Shown: one piece after another, positions 10,128 to 18,174 of the stretch | Layout of the letters: every line of letters begins with the position of its first letter | Position numbering within the stretch: position 1 is the stretch's first letter | Assembly: GCA_018268015.1 (NCBI GenBank) | Contig: JAFDXJ010000050.1 | Span: 62,001 to 126,000 of the forward strand | Reading direction: 5' to 3' | From: Bacteroidota bacterium | GTDB lineage: Bacteria > Bacteroidota > Bacteroidia > Chitinophagales > Chitinophagaceae | DNA: 64,000 nt | The notes under the pieces: model-generated | The model's input: only the letters and a program-made list of their open reading frames with translations | Database searches by the model: none | Told to the model about the DNA's origin: nothing | Made by a program: the position numbers and the translations under genes

Positions 10128-10673
10128 TTAAAAAACTTCATCATTTGGCCAATTAGGTGTAGTGATTTTGCTAAATATTACCTGTGTTAGAGGGCCGTTT
10201 TGTGGATTGTCGGAACCTACAATATTATAAATTTGAATTCCAAGTGAACCTTTCTTGAAACACTGAACAATCATATTTCCTTTTGCATCTTTAGGTACCT
10301 TCAAAGGCAGTACTTGATAATTCCGATTGATAAGAGTATTCATAATTGAGTTACTCAATTCCGGGTTTACAAACTGGAATTGAACATATTGATGGTTTCC
10401 TGAGCGATCTTCCAATACCAGCCAACTCACAGTACAGTATCTGCCATCGGGAAAAGTATAAGGGTCTCTATAACTATCAAATACTAATACTTTTGGATGT
10501 TTAGATGTTTCTTCTTTTTGGTAACCCCTGGATAATAAATATTTACCAAAAGCATCGCGATTATTAATAGAAAAAATTTTAGCCATTTCATCTAAAGTCA
10601 AAAACTTTTGAGCAGAAACTTGATTGAAAGAAAAAAAGAAAAGAAATAGGATGTAAAAAAGGCTTCTCTTCAT
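10128..10673 (-). CDS. Small secreted protein of unknown function
   Basis: 181 residues with a strong signal peptide (MKRSLFYILFLFFFSFNQVSAQ, cleavage near residue 21). The mature part is mixed alpha/beta and includes FLTLDEMAKIF, a tyrosine-rich middle and a C-terminal SLGIQIYNIVGSDNP segment; no recognised domain or sorting signal. It is convergent with the patatin gene and on the same strand as the large gene at 10826-13054, separated from it by a hairpin, so it is probably its own unit. Confidence 0.65.
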   Translation of the reverse strand: MKRSLFYILFLFFFSFNQVSAQKFLTLDEMAKIFSINNRDAFGKYLLSRGYQKEETSKHPKVLVFDSYRDPYTFPDGRYCTVSWLVLEDRSGNHQYVQFQFVNPELSNSIMNTLINRNYQVLPLKVPKDAKGNMIVQCFKKGSLGIQIYNIVGSDNPQNGPLTQVIFSKITTPNWPNDEVF

Positions 10674-10762
10674 TTAGTAAGATTTATTTATAAAGATAAA
10701 AGGTAATTCATTTTTATAAGAAGAAAACTTTAGATAAAACGAATAATTATTAAATAAAGAAA

Positions 10763-10803
10763 GGCTGAATAATTGAATTTTTATTTATCGAAATTATTCA
10801 GCC
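10763..10803 (-). terminator. Hairpin terminator downstream of the 742-residue protein gene
   Basis: A perfect 12-bp inverted repeat (GGCTGAATAATT / AATTATTCAGCC) with a 17-base AT-rich loop begins about 23 bases past the stop of the gene ending at 10826 and is followed on that strand by a T-rich run. Confidence 0.6.
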
Positions 10804-10825
10804 ATTTAGAAATATCCTGTAAGTG

Positions 10826-13054
10826 TTAAGATTTAGGCGCAATTGCTATTGCAGCTGTATCAGATGCATCTAAATTATACAGATGATTTGTGCCATCCGT
10901 ATGTGTACTCCATACACCCAGAATTTCGGCAAAAGCAGCCTGAGGACAGCCATTTAATAATGTATCTACATTAAACTGATTATGATATAAATCTTCCAGG
11001 GCAGATCCATGATCAGCATCAGGAACATCAATTGATAATGAGTATCCATTTCCAGGTGATTTCAACAAGCCTTTTGAATCTGCAACTGCAACGTCACCAC
11101 TATTACCTTTAGTTACATTAAAATGATATACTCCAAAGTTCTGTGGGTGTCCGGCAAAAAAGCGTAACCTGGCATGATGATTCGCGTCATTAAAATGGCC
11201 AAAGCCACAAGCTGTATCTGTACTACCGGAGCCTACTAAGGCATCTATGATATTCGCATAGCAATGTTGATTATCAATCCTTAGTAAAAACCTGAAACCA
11301 GTAGCCTGTCCGCCGAAATTTTTTATAAGATAATTTTCAGGTAAGCCATCTGCATGAATGGTAACTTCATCAGGAAATGTTTTTGGCGGATCCACTGCAT
11401 CATTCCGCGTAACTACATAATCATTGGCATTTACAGGAATTAAATTTCCTGCATTGTCGGTGAGTTCAAAAACAAATTCATACAAACCATTTGAAAAGTT
11501 GGGTGAATTGATGTAAATAGAATAAGTATCTTGATTCCACTCTGCAGTTGATTCGGGCACATCATCTGTTGCATGCACATGAGGAATTATGTATTTTGGA
11601 ATTCCGGCATCATAATCTGCCCCCAGTCTGAAACTCTTCGTAGCAAAATTCCCATTTGGCAACTGATAAGTGTAATTTTTAAATAGTTCACCTTCGAGAT
11701 AAGCATAACCTTCAGATACATTATTCAAAAAAGCATCTTTTACACGTTTATATTTCCAACGGTAATGTGTGGCTGCAGAATTTGGGTATCCATTCCCAAA
11801 TTGAATAATAAATGGGAATGTAGAACCGAAAGGACTGATTTTAAAATTGCCAAACTCAGAGAAATAATTATTTAAGCCTACGGCATTCTCCTGGTTGCCG
11901 CTTGATGCGCTATTTTGTTGAATAGCTCGTATAGAAGTTCCTGTATTTACATTCTTCATCCAAATGATATTTCCTTGTATTGGATTGCAAACACATGGTC
12001 GAATGCGTGAATCTGTAAGCCTTACATTTATATCAGTACCACAAGCATAATCCCAATAGGTGCCACATGGTAAACTCGGTTTATAAACAGTAATCCATTC
12101 TCCATTTATATTCACTTCAACCCAAATATAAATATCCGGTTTATCTCCATTCTCAAAATAAAAATAGGGAAATTCAAATTTTCCTAGACAATCAGTAGTA
12201 ACCACCGCAATTTCATCACACCGATAAAGCCATGGCCAGAATATGGGCCATAAACAGAAGTAAGGATGTAATAAATGTAGATTATTGATAATGGTATTTT
12301 GCGCCACTGTAAGAGATGGAGACATGATACCATTTTTTACAATGTCTGGTAAAACCGGCAGGGATTCAAGTTTTGTAGCGCTACTCAAATGGATCGCAGA
12401 AGTTGAAAAATTTTTTAATTCCGGATTATTTATTTTCCCGGATATCGTTTTGACAACATGGCTTTGAATATCTGGCCTGATTGCTGAAGGGCTAATTTGA
12501 GGTTTAATTGGCCCGGGATCAGGAATGGGCTTGGGAATTTGAACAACAGTTTTTAATTTATTGATTAAATCTAAAAAGACAGGATCTGGTACTTTTTGCC
12601 ACCACCATACAAAGGGGTCCACTTCGCATATATGTACCCTGGCTTCACATACGGGCTGCACTTCAGGAATATTATCAATAGAGAACGTTTTTGATAATGA
12701 TCCTTTGATATTGCACCAATGAAATAAAGGAAATGGAAATTTTGGAAGAATGGGAAGCAATAGTTTATTACCTGTTGAAAGGTGAAATGGAACTTCTTTA
12801 GCGCCCATTTTCAAAAGGAAGCTACTGGTGATTTTTTGGTTTTGAAATTCTTTTGGAATGTCACTGCCAATCATTAATCTGGTACCTTTACCAAGTTTTT
12901 CGGGAACACTTTTTAAAGTAGTTTCTCCTTTGCTTAGGGATACTTTTTCAATTAGATTTCCCTGATTGTCTAATAAATAGGCTTTTGCGTTTCCGGCAGT
13001 TTCCTTATCTGCCGGATTTGTAATAATTTTAATAAACTTTTGATTTTCTGGCAT
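10826..13054 (-). CDS. Large protein of unknown family with beta-sandwich-like segments
   Basis: 742 residues, no signal peptide, no membrane helix and no T9SS sorting domain, so apparently cytoplasmic or released by another route. Visible parts: an N-terminal beta-rich region (1-105); a cysteine- and tryptophan-rich motif around 110-170 (CNIKGSL, VCEARVHICEVDPFVWWWQKVPD); a proline-rich linker (IPKPIPDPGPIKPQI); a second aromatic-Cys motif with CLWPIFWPWLYRCDEIAVV leading into a transthyretin-like strand pattern ending CGTYWDYACGTDINVRLTD; and a C-terminal half with VHATDDVPESTAEWN and THYRWKY that looks like repeated sandwich domains. I cannot name the family. It is transcribed away from rpmB; TAGGTTTG on the minus strand (13083-13090) is a possible -7 box. 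Confidence 0.75.
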   Translation of the reverse strand: MPENQKFIKIITNPADKETAGNAKAYLLDNQGNLIEKVSLSKGETTLKSVPEKLGKGTRLMIGSDIPKEFQNQKITSSFLLKMGAKEVPFHLSTGNKLLLPILPKFPFPLFHWCNIKGSLSKTFSIDNIPEVQPVCEARVHICEVDPFVWWWQKVPDPVFLDLINKLKTVVQIPKPIPDPGPIKPQISPSAIRPDIQSHVVKTISGKINNPELKNFSTSAIHLSSATKLESLPVLPDIVKNGIMSPSLTVAQNTIINNLHLLHPYFCLWPIFWPWLYRCDEIAVVTTDCLGKFEFPYFYFENGDKPDIYIWVEVNINGEWITVYKPSLPCGTYWDYACGTDINVRLTDSRIRPCVCNPIQGNIIWMKNVNTGTSIRAIQQNSASSGNQENAVGLNNYFSEFGNFKISPFGSTFPFIIQFGNGYPNSAATHYRWKYKRVKDAFLNNVSEGYAYLEGELFKNYTYQLPNGNFATKSFRLGADYDAGIPKYIIPHVHATDDVPESTAEWNQDTYSIYINSPNFSNGLYEFVFELTDNAGNLIPVNANDYVVTRNDAVDPPKTFPDEVTIHADGLPENYLIKNFGGQATGFRFLLRIDNQHCYANIIDALVGSGSTDTACGFGHFNDANHHARLRFFAGHPQNFGVYHFNVTKGNSGDVAVADSKGLLKSPGNGYSLSIDVPDADHGSALEDLYHNQFNVDTLLNGCPQAAFAEILGVWSTHTDGTNHLYNLDASDTAAIAIAPKS

Positions 13055-13373
13055 AAAATAAATTTTAGATGAAATAATTTTGCAAACCTATTTGCTATAG
13101 AAACCGTTTTAAAGGTGAAATCGCACTTTTTTGCAGTGATTTTCCTGCCTTCAAAAAGTGATTTTTCACTTCATTGTGACGAGCGATAAGATTTCATTTG
13201 CAGAAAATAATACCTATAAAGTATTGAAAAGGAAATATGGATGTCTTCGGGGCCAAACTTTCCACTTTTGAAAATATTTCACTTTAAATGCAATAAATAT
13301 TTACCAAATTAATGTACTTAAATATTGTTTATTTATTGAAATTGCATACCTTTGCGGTCCGAAAAATAAAATT
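13055..13373. other. Intergenic region between divergent 742-residue protein gene and rpmB
   Basis: 319 bases, AT-rich, without an open frame of note. It holds the rpmB promoter (13324-13354), a possible minus-strand -7 box at 13083-13090 and a small dyad AAGTGA-TTTT-TCACTT around 13160. Nothing else is evident. Confidence 0.5.
13324..13354 (+). promoter_or_regulatory. Bacteroidota-type promoter of rpmB operon
   Basis: ATTG at 13324-13327 and TACCTTTG at 13347-13354 are separated by exactly 19 bases, matching the primary-sigma consensus TTG-N19-TAnnTTTG of Bacteroidota. The -7 box lies 20 bases before the rpmB start codon. Confidence 0.85.
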
Positions 13374-13610
13374 ATGTCTAAAGTTTGCGAGGTTACCGGT
13401 AGAAAACCCATTCGCGGCAACAAAGTTTCCCACTCAAATATTAAAACAAAACGCCGTTTCCTGCCCAATTTGCAGACAAAACGGTTTTATTTTACTGAAG
13501 AAGGTCGCTGGGTTACTTTAAAGCTTACGGCCGATTCCATCCGTACCATTAATAAAAGAGGATTATCTGTTGTTATTGGAGAAATGCGTGCAAAAGGAGT
13601 AAAAATTTAA
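13374..13610 (+). CDS. rpmB: 50S ribosomal protein L28
   Basis: 78 residues, the normal L28 length. The N-terminus MSKVCEVTGRKP followed by GNKVSHSNIKTKRRFLPNLQ is the conserved L28 signature; this form lacks the zinc-binding cysteine set except the single Cys5. It opens a four-gene run L28-L33-DUF4295-FtsY that is conserved in Bacteroidota, with a clear promoter 20 bases upstream. L33 begins 24 bases after its stop. Confidence 0.98.
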   Translation: MSKVCEVTGRKPIRGNKVSHSNIKTKRRFLPNLQTKRFYFTEEGRWVTLKLTADSIRTINKRGLSVVIGEMRAKGVKI

Positions 13611-13634
13611 TTTAAAATTTTTTAATAAAAGTAT

Positions 13635-13817
13635 ATGGCAAAAAAAGGCAGTAGGGTACAGGTTATTTTAGAATGCACAGAGCATAAAACCAGTGGCATG
13701 CCCGGAACCAGCAGGTACATCAGTAAAAAAAATAAAAAGAACACACCGGAAAGGTTGGAACTGAAAAAGTATAACCCTATTCTGAAAAAAGTGACCGTTC
13801 ATAAAGAAATTAAATAA
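13635..13817 (+). CDS. rpmG: 50S ribosomal protein L33
   Basis: 60 residues, starting [18 protein letters not shown] and continuing with [25 protein letters not shown], which is the full L33 pattern. Only one cysteine is present (in ECTEH), so this is the zinc-free (C-minus) form. It is 24 bases after rpmB and 33 bases before the DUF4295 gene, on one transcript. Confidence 0.98.
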   Translation: MAKKGSRVQVILECTEHKTSGMPGTSRYISKKNKKNTPERLELKKYNPILKKVTVHKEIK

Positions 13818-13850
13818 TCAAAGTATTTAAATAATCAGAAAACATTTTTT

Positions 13851-14021
13851 ATGGCCAAAGTAGCAAAAACAGCGATTAAGAAAGACTTGAAATCTTCTGC
13901 AGAATCTAAAAACTGGAGTAAAGTAGTCCGTGCTGTTCGCAGCCCTAAGACCGGCGCATACACTTTTAAAGAGTCCATCGTTCATAAAGACAAAGTGAAA
14001 GATTTTTTGTCTTCTAAATAA
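13851..14021 (+). CDS. DUF4295 family small basic protein
   Basis: A 56-residue gene that is easy to miss because of its size. It starts MAKVAKTAIKKDLKSS and carries the family core VVRAVRSPKTGAYTFKE followed by HKDKVKDF. It is very lysine-rich and sits in the ribosomal-protein operon between rpmG and ftsY, as is usual for DUF4295 in this phylum, which suggests (inference) association with the ribosome. Function is not established. Confidence 0.9.
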   Translation: MAKVAKTAIKKDLKSSAESKNWSKVVRAVRSPKTGAYTFKESIVHKDKVKDFLSSK

Positions 14022-14111
14022 GTTCGTTTTAAATTTTTGAAAAGCTGTTCTGAACATACCGGGACAGCTTTTGTATTTTTGAAATATTCAATCACCATTT
14101 ATTCATATTCT

Positions 14112-15053
14112 ATGGGATTATTTGGAAAAATTTTTGGTAAAAAAGAAAAAGAAAGCCTGGAAAAAGGGATGGAAAAAACCCGGACCGGCTTTTTATCAAA
14201 GATCACAAAAGCCATTGCCGGTAAAAGCACCGTGGATGAAGAAGTGCTGGATGAATTGGAAACAGCTTTAATTGCTGCGGATGTAGGCCTGGATACAACC
14301 ATTCATATTATTAACCAGGTGGAAAAAAGAGTCAAAGAAGATAAGTATGTAAGCACATCAGAATTAAATACATTATTAAAAGATGAAATTGCTCAACTTT
14401 TAGTAGATCATTCCAAAGCCGATGAACCGGCATCAATTCCTAAGCCTTATGTGATCTTAGTTGTGGGCGTGAATGGCGTAGGGAAAACGACAACAATTGG
14501 TAAACTGGCGTATCAGTTTAAGCAGGCCGGAAAATCCGTAATGCTTGGAGCTGCTGATACTTTTAGAGCGGCTGCTGTAGATCAGCTTACCATTTGGAGC
14601 GAACGAGCCGGTGTGCCAATTATCAAGCAACCGATGGGCAGTGATCCTGCCGCGGTAGCCTTTGATGCGGCAAAAAGCGCTGTGGCAAAAGATATAGATG
14701 TTTTATTAATAGATACTGCAGGGCGCTTGCAAAATAAGCAACATTTAATGGACGAACTGAGTAAAATAAAAAGATCCATCACCAAAGTCATTCCCGGTGC
14801 TCCACATGAAGTGATGTTGGTACTGGATGGATCTACAGGTCAAAATGCATTGGAACAAGCAAGACAATTTACTGCAGCCACAGATGTTTCTGCTCTGGTG
14901 ATCACTAAGCTGGATGGTACGGCTAAAGGAGGTGTTGTACTGGCTATTGCACACCAATTTCAAATACCGGTCAAATATATCGGTGTAGGGGAAAAAATAG
15001 ATGAATTACTTTCTTTTGATAAAAAGGCTTTTGTAGATACCCTATTTGAGTAG
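14112..15053 (+). CDS. ftsY: Signal recognition particle receptor FtsY
   Basis: 313 residues from the ATG at 14112 (the frame extends upstream to a TTG at 14037, which is unlikely). Short basic N-terminus MGLFGKIFGKKEKES for membrane contact, then the NG domain: helical N domain with DELETALIAADVGL, G1 GVNGVGKTT at 119-127, DTFRAAAVDQL (G2), DTAGR (G3), TKLDGTAKGG (G4). It has no long acidic A domain, as in many Bacteroidota. It takes ribosome-SRP complexes to the Sec translocon. Last gene of the rpmB run, followed by a terminator. Confidence 0.98.
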   Translation: MGLFGKIFGKKEKESLEKGMEKTRTGFLSKITKAIAGKSTVDEEVLDELETALIAADVGLDTTIHIINQVEKRVKEDKYVSTSELNTLLKDEIAQLLVDHSKADEPASIPKPYVILVVGVNGVGKTTTIGKLAYQFKQAGKSVMLGAADTFRAAAVDQLTIWSERAGVPIIKQPMGSDPAAVAFDAAKSAVAKDIDVLLIDTAGRLQNKQHLMDELSKIKRSITKVIPGAPHEVMLVLDGSTGQNALEQARQFTAATDVSALVITKLDGTAKGGVVLAIAHQFQIPVKYIGVGEKIDELLSFDKKAFVDTLFE

Positions 15054-15075
15054 AATCATTTTTTGAATTGGCAAT

Positions 15076-15105
15076 AAAAAAACCGGGAACAAGCCCGGTT
15101 TTTTT
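15076..15105. terminator. Bidirectional terminator between ftsY and tRNA-Gln
   Basis: AACCGGG (15081-15087) pairs perfectly with CCCGGTT (15094-15100) around a six-base loop, with an A-run before and a T-run after, so it can stop both the ftsY transcript and the opposing tRNA transcript. Confidence 0.85.
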
Positions 15106-15107
15106 GT

Positions 15108-15177
15108 TGCCCGACCTGGATTCGAACCAAGACAGACAGTACCAAAAACTGTTGTACTACCCTTATACTATCGGGCA
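15108..15177 (-). tRNA. tRNA-Gln (anticodon TTG)
   Basis: On the minus strand a cloverleaf forms: acceptor TGCCCGA/TCGGGCA, D arm GTAT/GTAC with loop AAGGGTA, anticodon stem ACAGT/ACTGT around loop TTTTGGT giving anticodon TTG, four-base variable loop and T arm CTTGG/CCAGG with TTCGAAT. CCA is not encoded. Length 70. Confidence 0.95.
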
Positions 15178-15204
15178 ATCCGATTGCCGGAATTAACCGG
15201 GATG

Positions 15205-15236
15205 CAAAAATAATTGCATGGCTATAACTATCCAAA
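15205..15236 (-). promoter_or_regulatory. Bacteroidota-type promoter of tRNA-Gln
   Basis: On the minus strand TTTG (15236-15233), a 20-base spacer and TATTTTTG (15212-15205) fit the TTTG-N19/20-TAnnTTTG consensus, 28 bases upstream of the tRNA 5' end. Confidence 0.8.
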
Positions 15237-15284
15237 TGAAATGCAGAAAATATTTTCTGCATTTCATTAAATGGGCATAAAGAT

Positions 15285-15797
15285 TTATTTCTCTATTACA
15301 ATCTTATACGATTTGCCGGTTTCGAGGTTTGTAAGGTAATAGATGCCGGTTGGATATGCAGAAACATTCATATAACTGTTTTTAAGAACGCTCATTTTTA
15401 CAAGTGTTTTACCGCTTGCATCTCTTAAAATATATTCTCCATGATCGTTATTTTGAATATAAATTTTATCCTTTGCGGGGTTTGGATAAACTTTATCCTC
15501 TTTTGTATTTTCCTGGGTTTGAAGAGAATTATTCTTTCCGGCAGAAAAATTTATGGTTTGGTACAATACCGTATCACTTTGAAGCGTAAGTTTAGTAGCT
15601 ATCTGGTTTGTAATTTCTACGGTATAGCTGCCATTCTCTAAAGGCTGTTATAAAGAGTCTCCCTGGATTGTTACATGGGTTCCGGTGCTCGTATTATTCC
15701 ACTTATAGCTGTTGTTTTGCAAGGTACCACCTGCAGAAACATACAAAACATTATTTTCATATTCATTTATGCAAATACAGTATGAGGATGTTGCAAT
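15285..15797 (-). pseudogene. Remnant of a T9SS-sorted secreted protein
   Basis: The last about 90 codons form a type IX secretion sorting domain: YPNPAKDKIYIQ, a middle DASGKTLVKMSV, and the final GIYYLTNLETGKSYKIVIEK. Upstream in the same frame coding continues (NVLYVSAGGTLQNNSYKW, then ENGSYTVEITNQIATKL) but is broken by a TAA at 15648-15650, where the flanking residues DSL and QPLENG suggest a lost tyrosine codon, and ends at a TGA at 15798. No start codon or signal peptide is left. It is therefore the 3' remnant of a larger cargo gene, probably one with a PKD/SprB-like surface protein build. Confidence 0.75.
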
Positions 15798-16035
15798 TCA
15801 AAGCCATTTAATCTATGGATCTTTTTAAAAAAATCCTTTCAACGGCATTGAAAGACCGGTTATTGCCTTATTATTTCTGAAAATTCTTAATACCTGATGA
15901 TAGATGATTTTACATTGATCCCGGAAAAGTACTTTTTCAAAATAGCATTCAAGCAGCCATGCTGAAGCACGTCCATCTTTATAGATGAAAAATAATGAAT
16001 GAAGAACGGATTCAAAGAAGATGATGGGATATGTC

Positions 16036-16068
16036 AAAAAAAAAATCCCCCATCATCAATGAGGGATT
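16036..16068 (-). terminator. Terminator of tRNA-Met transcript
   Basis: On the minus strand AATCCCTC and GGGGGATT pair around an ATTGATGAT loop and are followed by a run of ten T, immediately after the tRNA-Met 3' end. Confidence 0.8.
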
Positions 16069-16069
16069 G

Positions 16070-16143
16070 TAGCGAGAATGGGAGTTGAACCCATGACCTC
16101 CGGGTTATGAATCCGACGCTCTTACCAACTGAGCTACCTCGCC
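16070..16143 (-). tRNA. tRNA-Met (anticodon CAT)
   Basis: Minus-strand cloverleaf of 74 bases: acceptor GGCGAGG/TCTCGCT (with two G-T pairs), D arm GCTC/GAGC with AGTTGGTAA loop, anticodon stem TCGGA/CCCGG (last pair A-C mismatched) with loop TTCATAA, variable AGGTC and T arm ATGGG/CCCAT. The U-paired acceptor start indicates an elongator-type tRNA; a tRNA-Ile2 with lysidine at C34 is possible from the anticodon alone but less likely. TAGTTTTG at 16160-16153 may be its -7 box. Confidence 0.93.
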
Positions 16144-16172
16144 AAAAGGCTGCAAAACTAATTGTTTTTAAT

Positions 16173-17378
16173 TTAATTTTTTATTCTTCCAGGATAAATC
16201 TTTAAAGCGGCTTCCAAACAATCCATTGCAGCTTCTAAATCATCAAGATTAAGTACATAAGCCAGGCGTACTTCATTTTTTCCTAATCCGGGAGTGCTGT
16301 AGAATCCTGTAGCAGGAGCCAGCATGACTGTTTTTTGATTGAGTTGAAAATCTTCCAGTAACCAGCGGCAAAATTCATCCGAATCATCTATGGGCAATTT
16401 TGCCATTGCATAAAATGCCCCGCCCGGTTGAGGGCAAAAGACACCTTCCATTTTATTTAATCTATTTACCAGCAAATCTCTTCTTTCCATGTATTGAGAT
16501 TTTGTTTTATCAAAATAATTGGAAGGTAAACCTACTCCTGCTTCTCCTGCAATCTGGCCAAAAGTGGGTGGGCTGAGCCGCGCTTGAGCAAATTTCATGG
16601 TTGCATCCAGGATGGTTTTATTGTGTGTAACAAAAGCGCCAATCCGGGCGCCACAAGCGCTGTATCTTTTACTGATCGTATCCATTAAAACAATATGGTC
16701 TTTGACTCCCTGCAGCTGCATCGCGCTAAAATGATTTCCTTCATAACAAAATTCACGATAAGCCTCATCGGAAAATAAATATAAATTGTGTCTGGTGATC
16801 AGTTCTTTCAATACATTCATTTCTTTTTCACTATACAAATAACCGGTGGGATTGTTAGGATTACAAATCACAATGGCCTTGGTTCTCGATGTAATGTGTT
16901 TTTCAAAATCTTCAATAGGAGGTAAGGCAAAACCATTCTCTATATGCGCTGTGACCGGCACTACTTTTACGCCTGCAGCAATGGCAAAACCATTGTAATT
17001 TGCATAAAATGGTTCCGGAATGATCACTTCATCACCGGGGTCCAGGCAGGCCATGAAACCGAATAATATGGCTTCTGAGCCTCCGGTCGTTACAATAATT
17101 TCATGAAAGCCCACCTCGATGCCGACATGATGATAATACTCGGCTAATTTTTTTCGATAGCTCTCCATACCTGCGCTATGACTGTATTCCAGTACTTTAA
17201 AATCAGAATTTCTCACTGCGTCAAGCATTACCTGCGGCGTTTCTATATCGGGCTGGCCAATATTTAAATGATATACAGAAATACCTTTTTTCTTTGCTGC
17301 CTCTGAATAGGGTACCAGTTTTCGGATAGGCGATGCAGGCATTTCCTGTCCACGCCGGCTGATTGTTAAGTTTTGCAT
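16173..17378 (-). CDS. Pyridoxal-phosphate-dependent aminotransferase, class I/II
   Basis: 401 residues, full length for fold-type I aminotransferases. Visible: the N-terminal GQPDIETP, the cofactor phosphate contact region GGSEAILFG, NPNNPTGYLYS (Asn for the PLP ring), the SDEAYREF Asp/Tyr, the Schiff-base lysine in DTISKRYSACGARIG, and the substrate-carboxylate arginine near the C-terminus (NEVRLAYV). The pattern is that of aspartate/aromatic aminotransferases of the AspC/PatA group, cytoplasmic amino-acid metabolism. Exact amino-acid specificity is not readable. TAAATTTG on the minus strand (17390-17383) just before the start is a likely -7 box, leaving a very short leader. Confidence 0.93.
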   Translation of the reverse strand: MQNLTISRRGQEMPASPIRKLVPYSEAAKKKGISVYHLNIGQPDIETPQVMLDAVRNSDFKVLEYSHSAGMESYRKKLAEYYHHVGIEVGFHEIIVTTGGSEAILFGFMACLDPGDEVIIPEPFYANYNGFAIAAGVKVVPVTAHIENGFALPPIEDFEKHITSRTKAIVICNPNNPTGYLYSEKEMNVLKELITRHNLYLFSDEAYREFCYEGNHFSAMQLQGVKDHIVLMDTISKRYSACGARIGAFVTHNKTILDATMKFAQARLSPPTFGQIAGEAGVGLPSNYFDKTKSQYMERRDLLVNRLNKMEGVFCPQPGGAFYAMAKLPIDDSDEFCRWLLEDFQLNQKTVMLAPATGFYSTPGLGKNEVRLAYVLNLDDLEAAMDCLEAALKIYPGRIKN

Positions 17379-17582
17379 AATGCAAATTTACACTTGTTTA
17401 CTCTTTTATCTGTTGTATAATAATTCATTCCTGGAAAAAATATTTTGCTCCTCTTTCTTTGATATAAAATAATGACTTTGCTCTTATTGAAAAATGCCAT
17501 GCAACCTTTGTCATGTGTCATTGTTCAATCTCTGACAAAAAACAGGAATTCGGCATGAACCTGAAGTAGGCAAATTTTTGAT

Positions 17583-17615
17583 ATAAAAAACCGGGAATAG
17601 ATTCTATCCCCGGTT
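17583..17615 (-). terminator. Terminator downstream of delta-60 protein gene (copy 1)
   Basis: AACCGGG and CCCGGTT with an inner ATAGA/TCTAT extension make a long hairpin followed on the minus strand by a T-run. An almost identical copy is at 23419-23451. Confidence 0.85.
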
Positions 17616-17625
17616 GTAAATCATT

Positions 17626-18174
17626 CACCATTCACCATCATTCCTTCACCAGTCTCAGCTTCGTTAGTTTTCCTTCCTGCTCCACGAGTATGAAATAACT
17701 TCCCTGCGCTAATGTTTTTATGGAAATGGTTGCACTACTTGTATTGGAGAAATTTTGTTTGCTGATTTCTCTTCCCTGCATGTCTGTAATTTTTATGGTT
17801 GCTTTTGCGTTGATGTTGAGGCCTTTTAAAGTTACGGTATTTTTTGCTGGATTGGGGTAAAGGGAAATAGTTTGGCTGTCTGCAAAAGTTACTTTTAAAA
17901 TTTGGCTATAGGTGTTGGCGCCATTGGCTGCATTTTCTTTGATGCGATAATAGTTATCTCCATACAAAGGATTTTTATCTGTATAGTTGTAAGCGTTGCC
18001 GGCAGCGTGTTTCGCGGGAAGGGTAGTGATGCCCAAAAAGTCTTTTCCATTACCGCTTCTTTCTACGGTGAAAGATTTTGTATTGTTTTCATTGAGTGTT
18101 TGCCAGCTAATGGTGATGACATCATTTTCCAGGATAGCCTTTAGGTCTTTGAAGTGGGCGGCAAGGACATTGTC
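17626..18174 (-). repeat. Homogenised 3' block, copy 1 of 2 (partner 19472-20020)
   Basis: A 549-base stretch covering the sandwich and sorting domain of the first delta-60 gene plus its stop region aligns without gaps to 19472-20020. The encoded parts differ at only nine residues, whereas the propeller parts upstream have diverged widely. This is what gene conversion or a recent partial duplication gives. Confidence 0.9.

Noticed and set aside
15825-16037. 70-codon minus-strand frame starting with ATG
   Set aside because: Its start lies inside the tRNA-Met terminator, it has no promoter, and the sequence shows no recognisable domain; likely chance.
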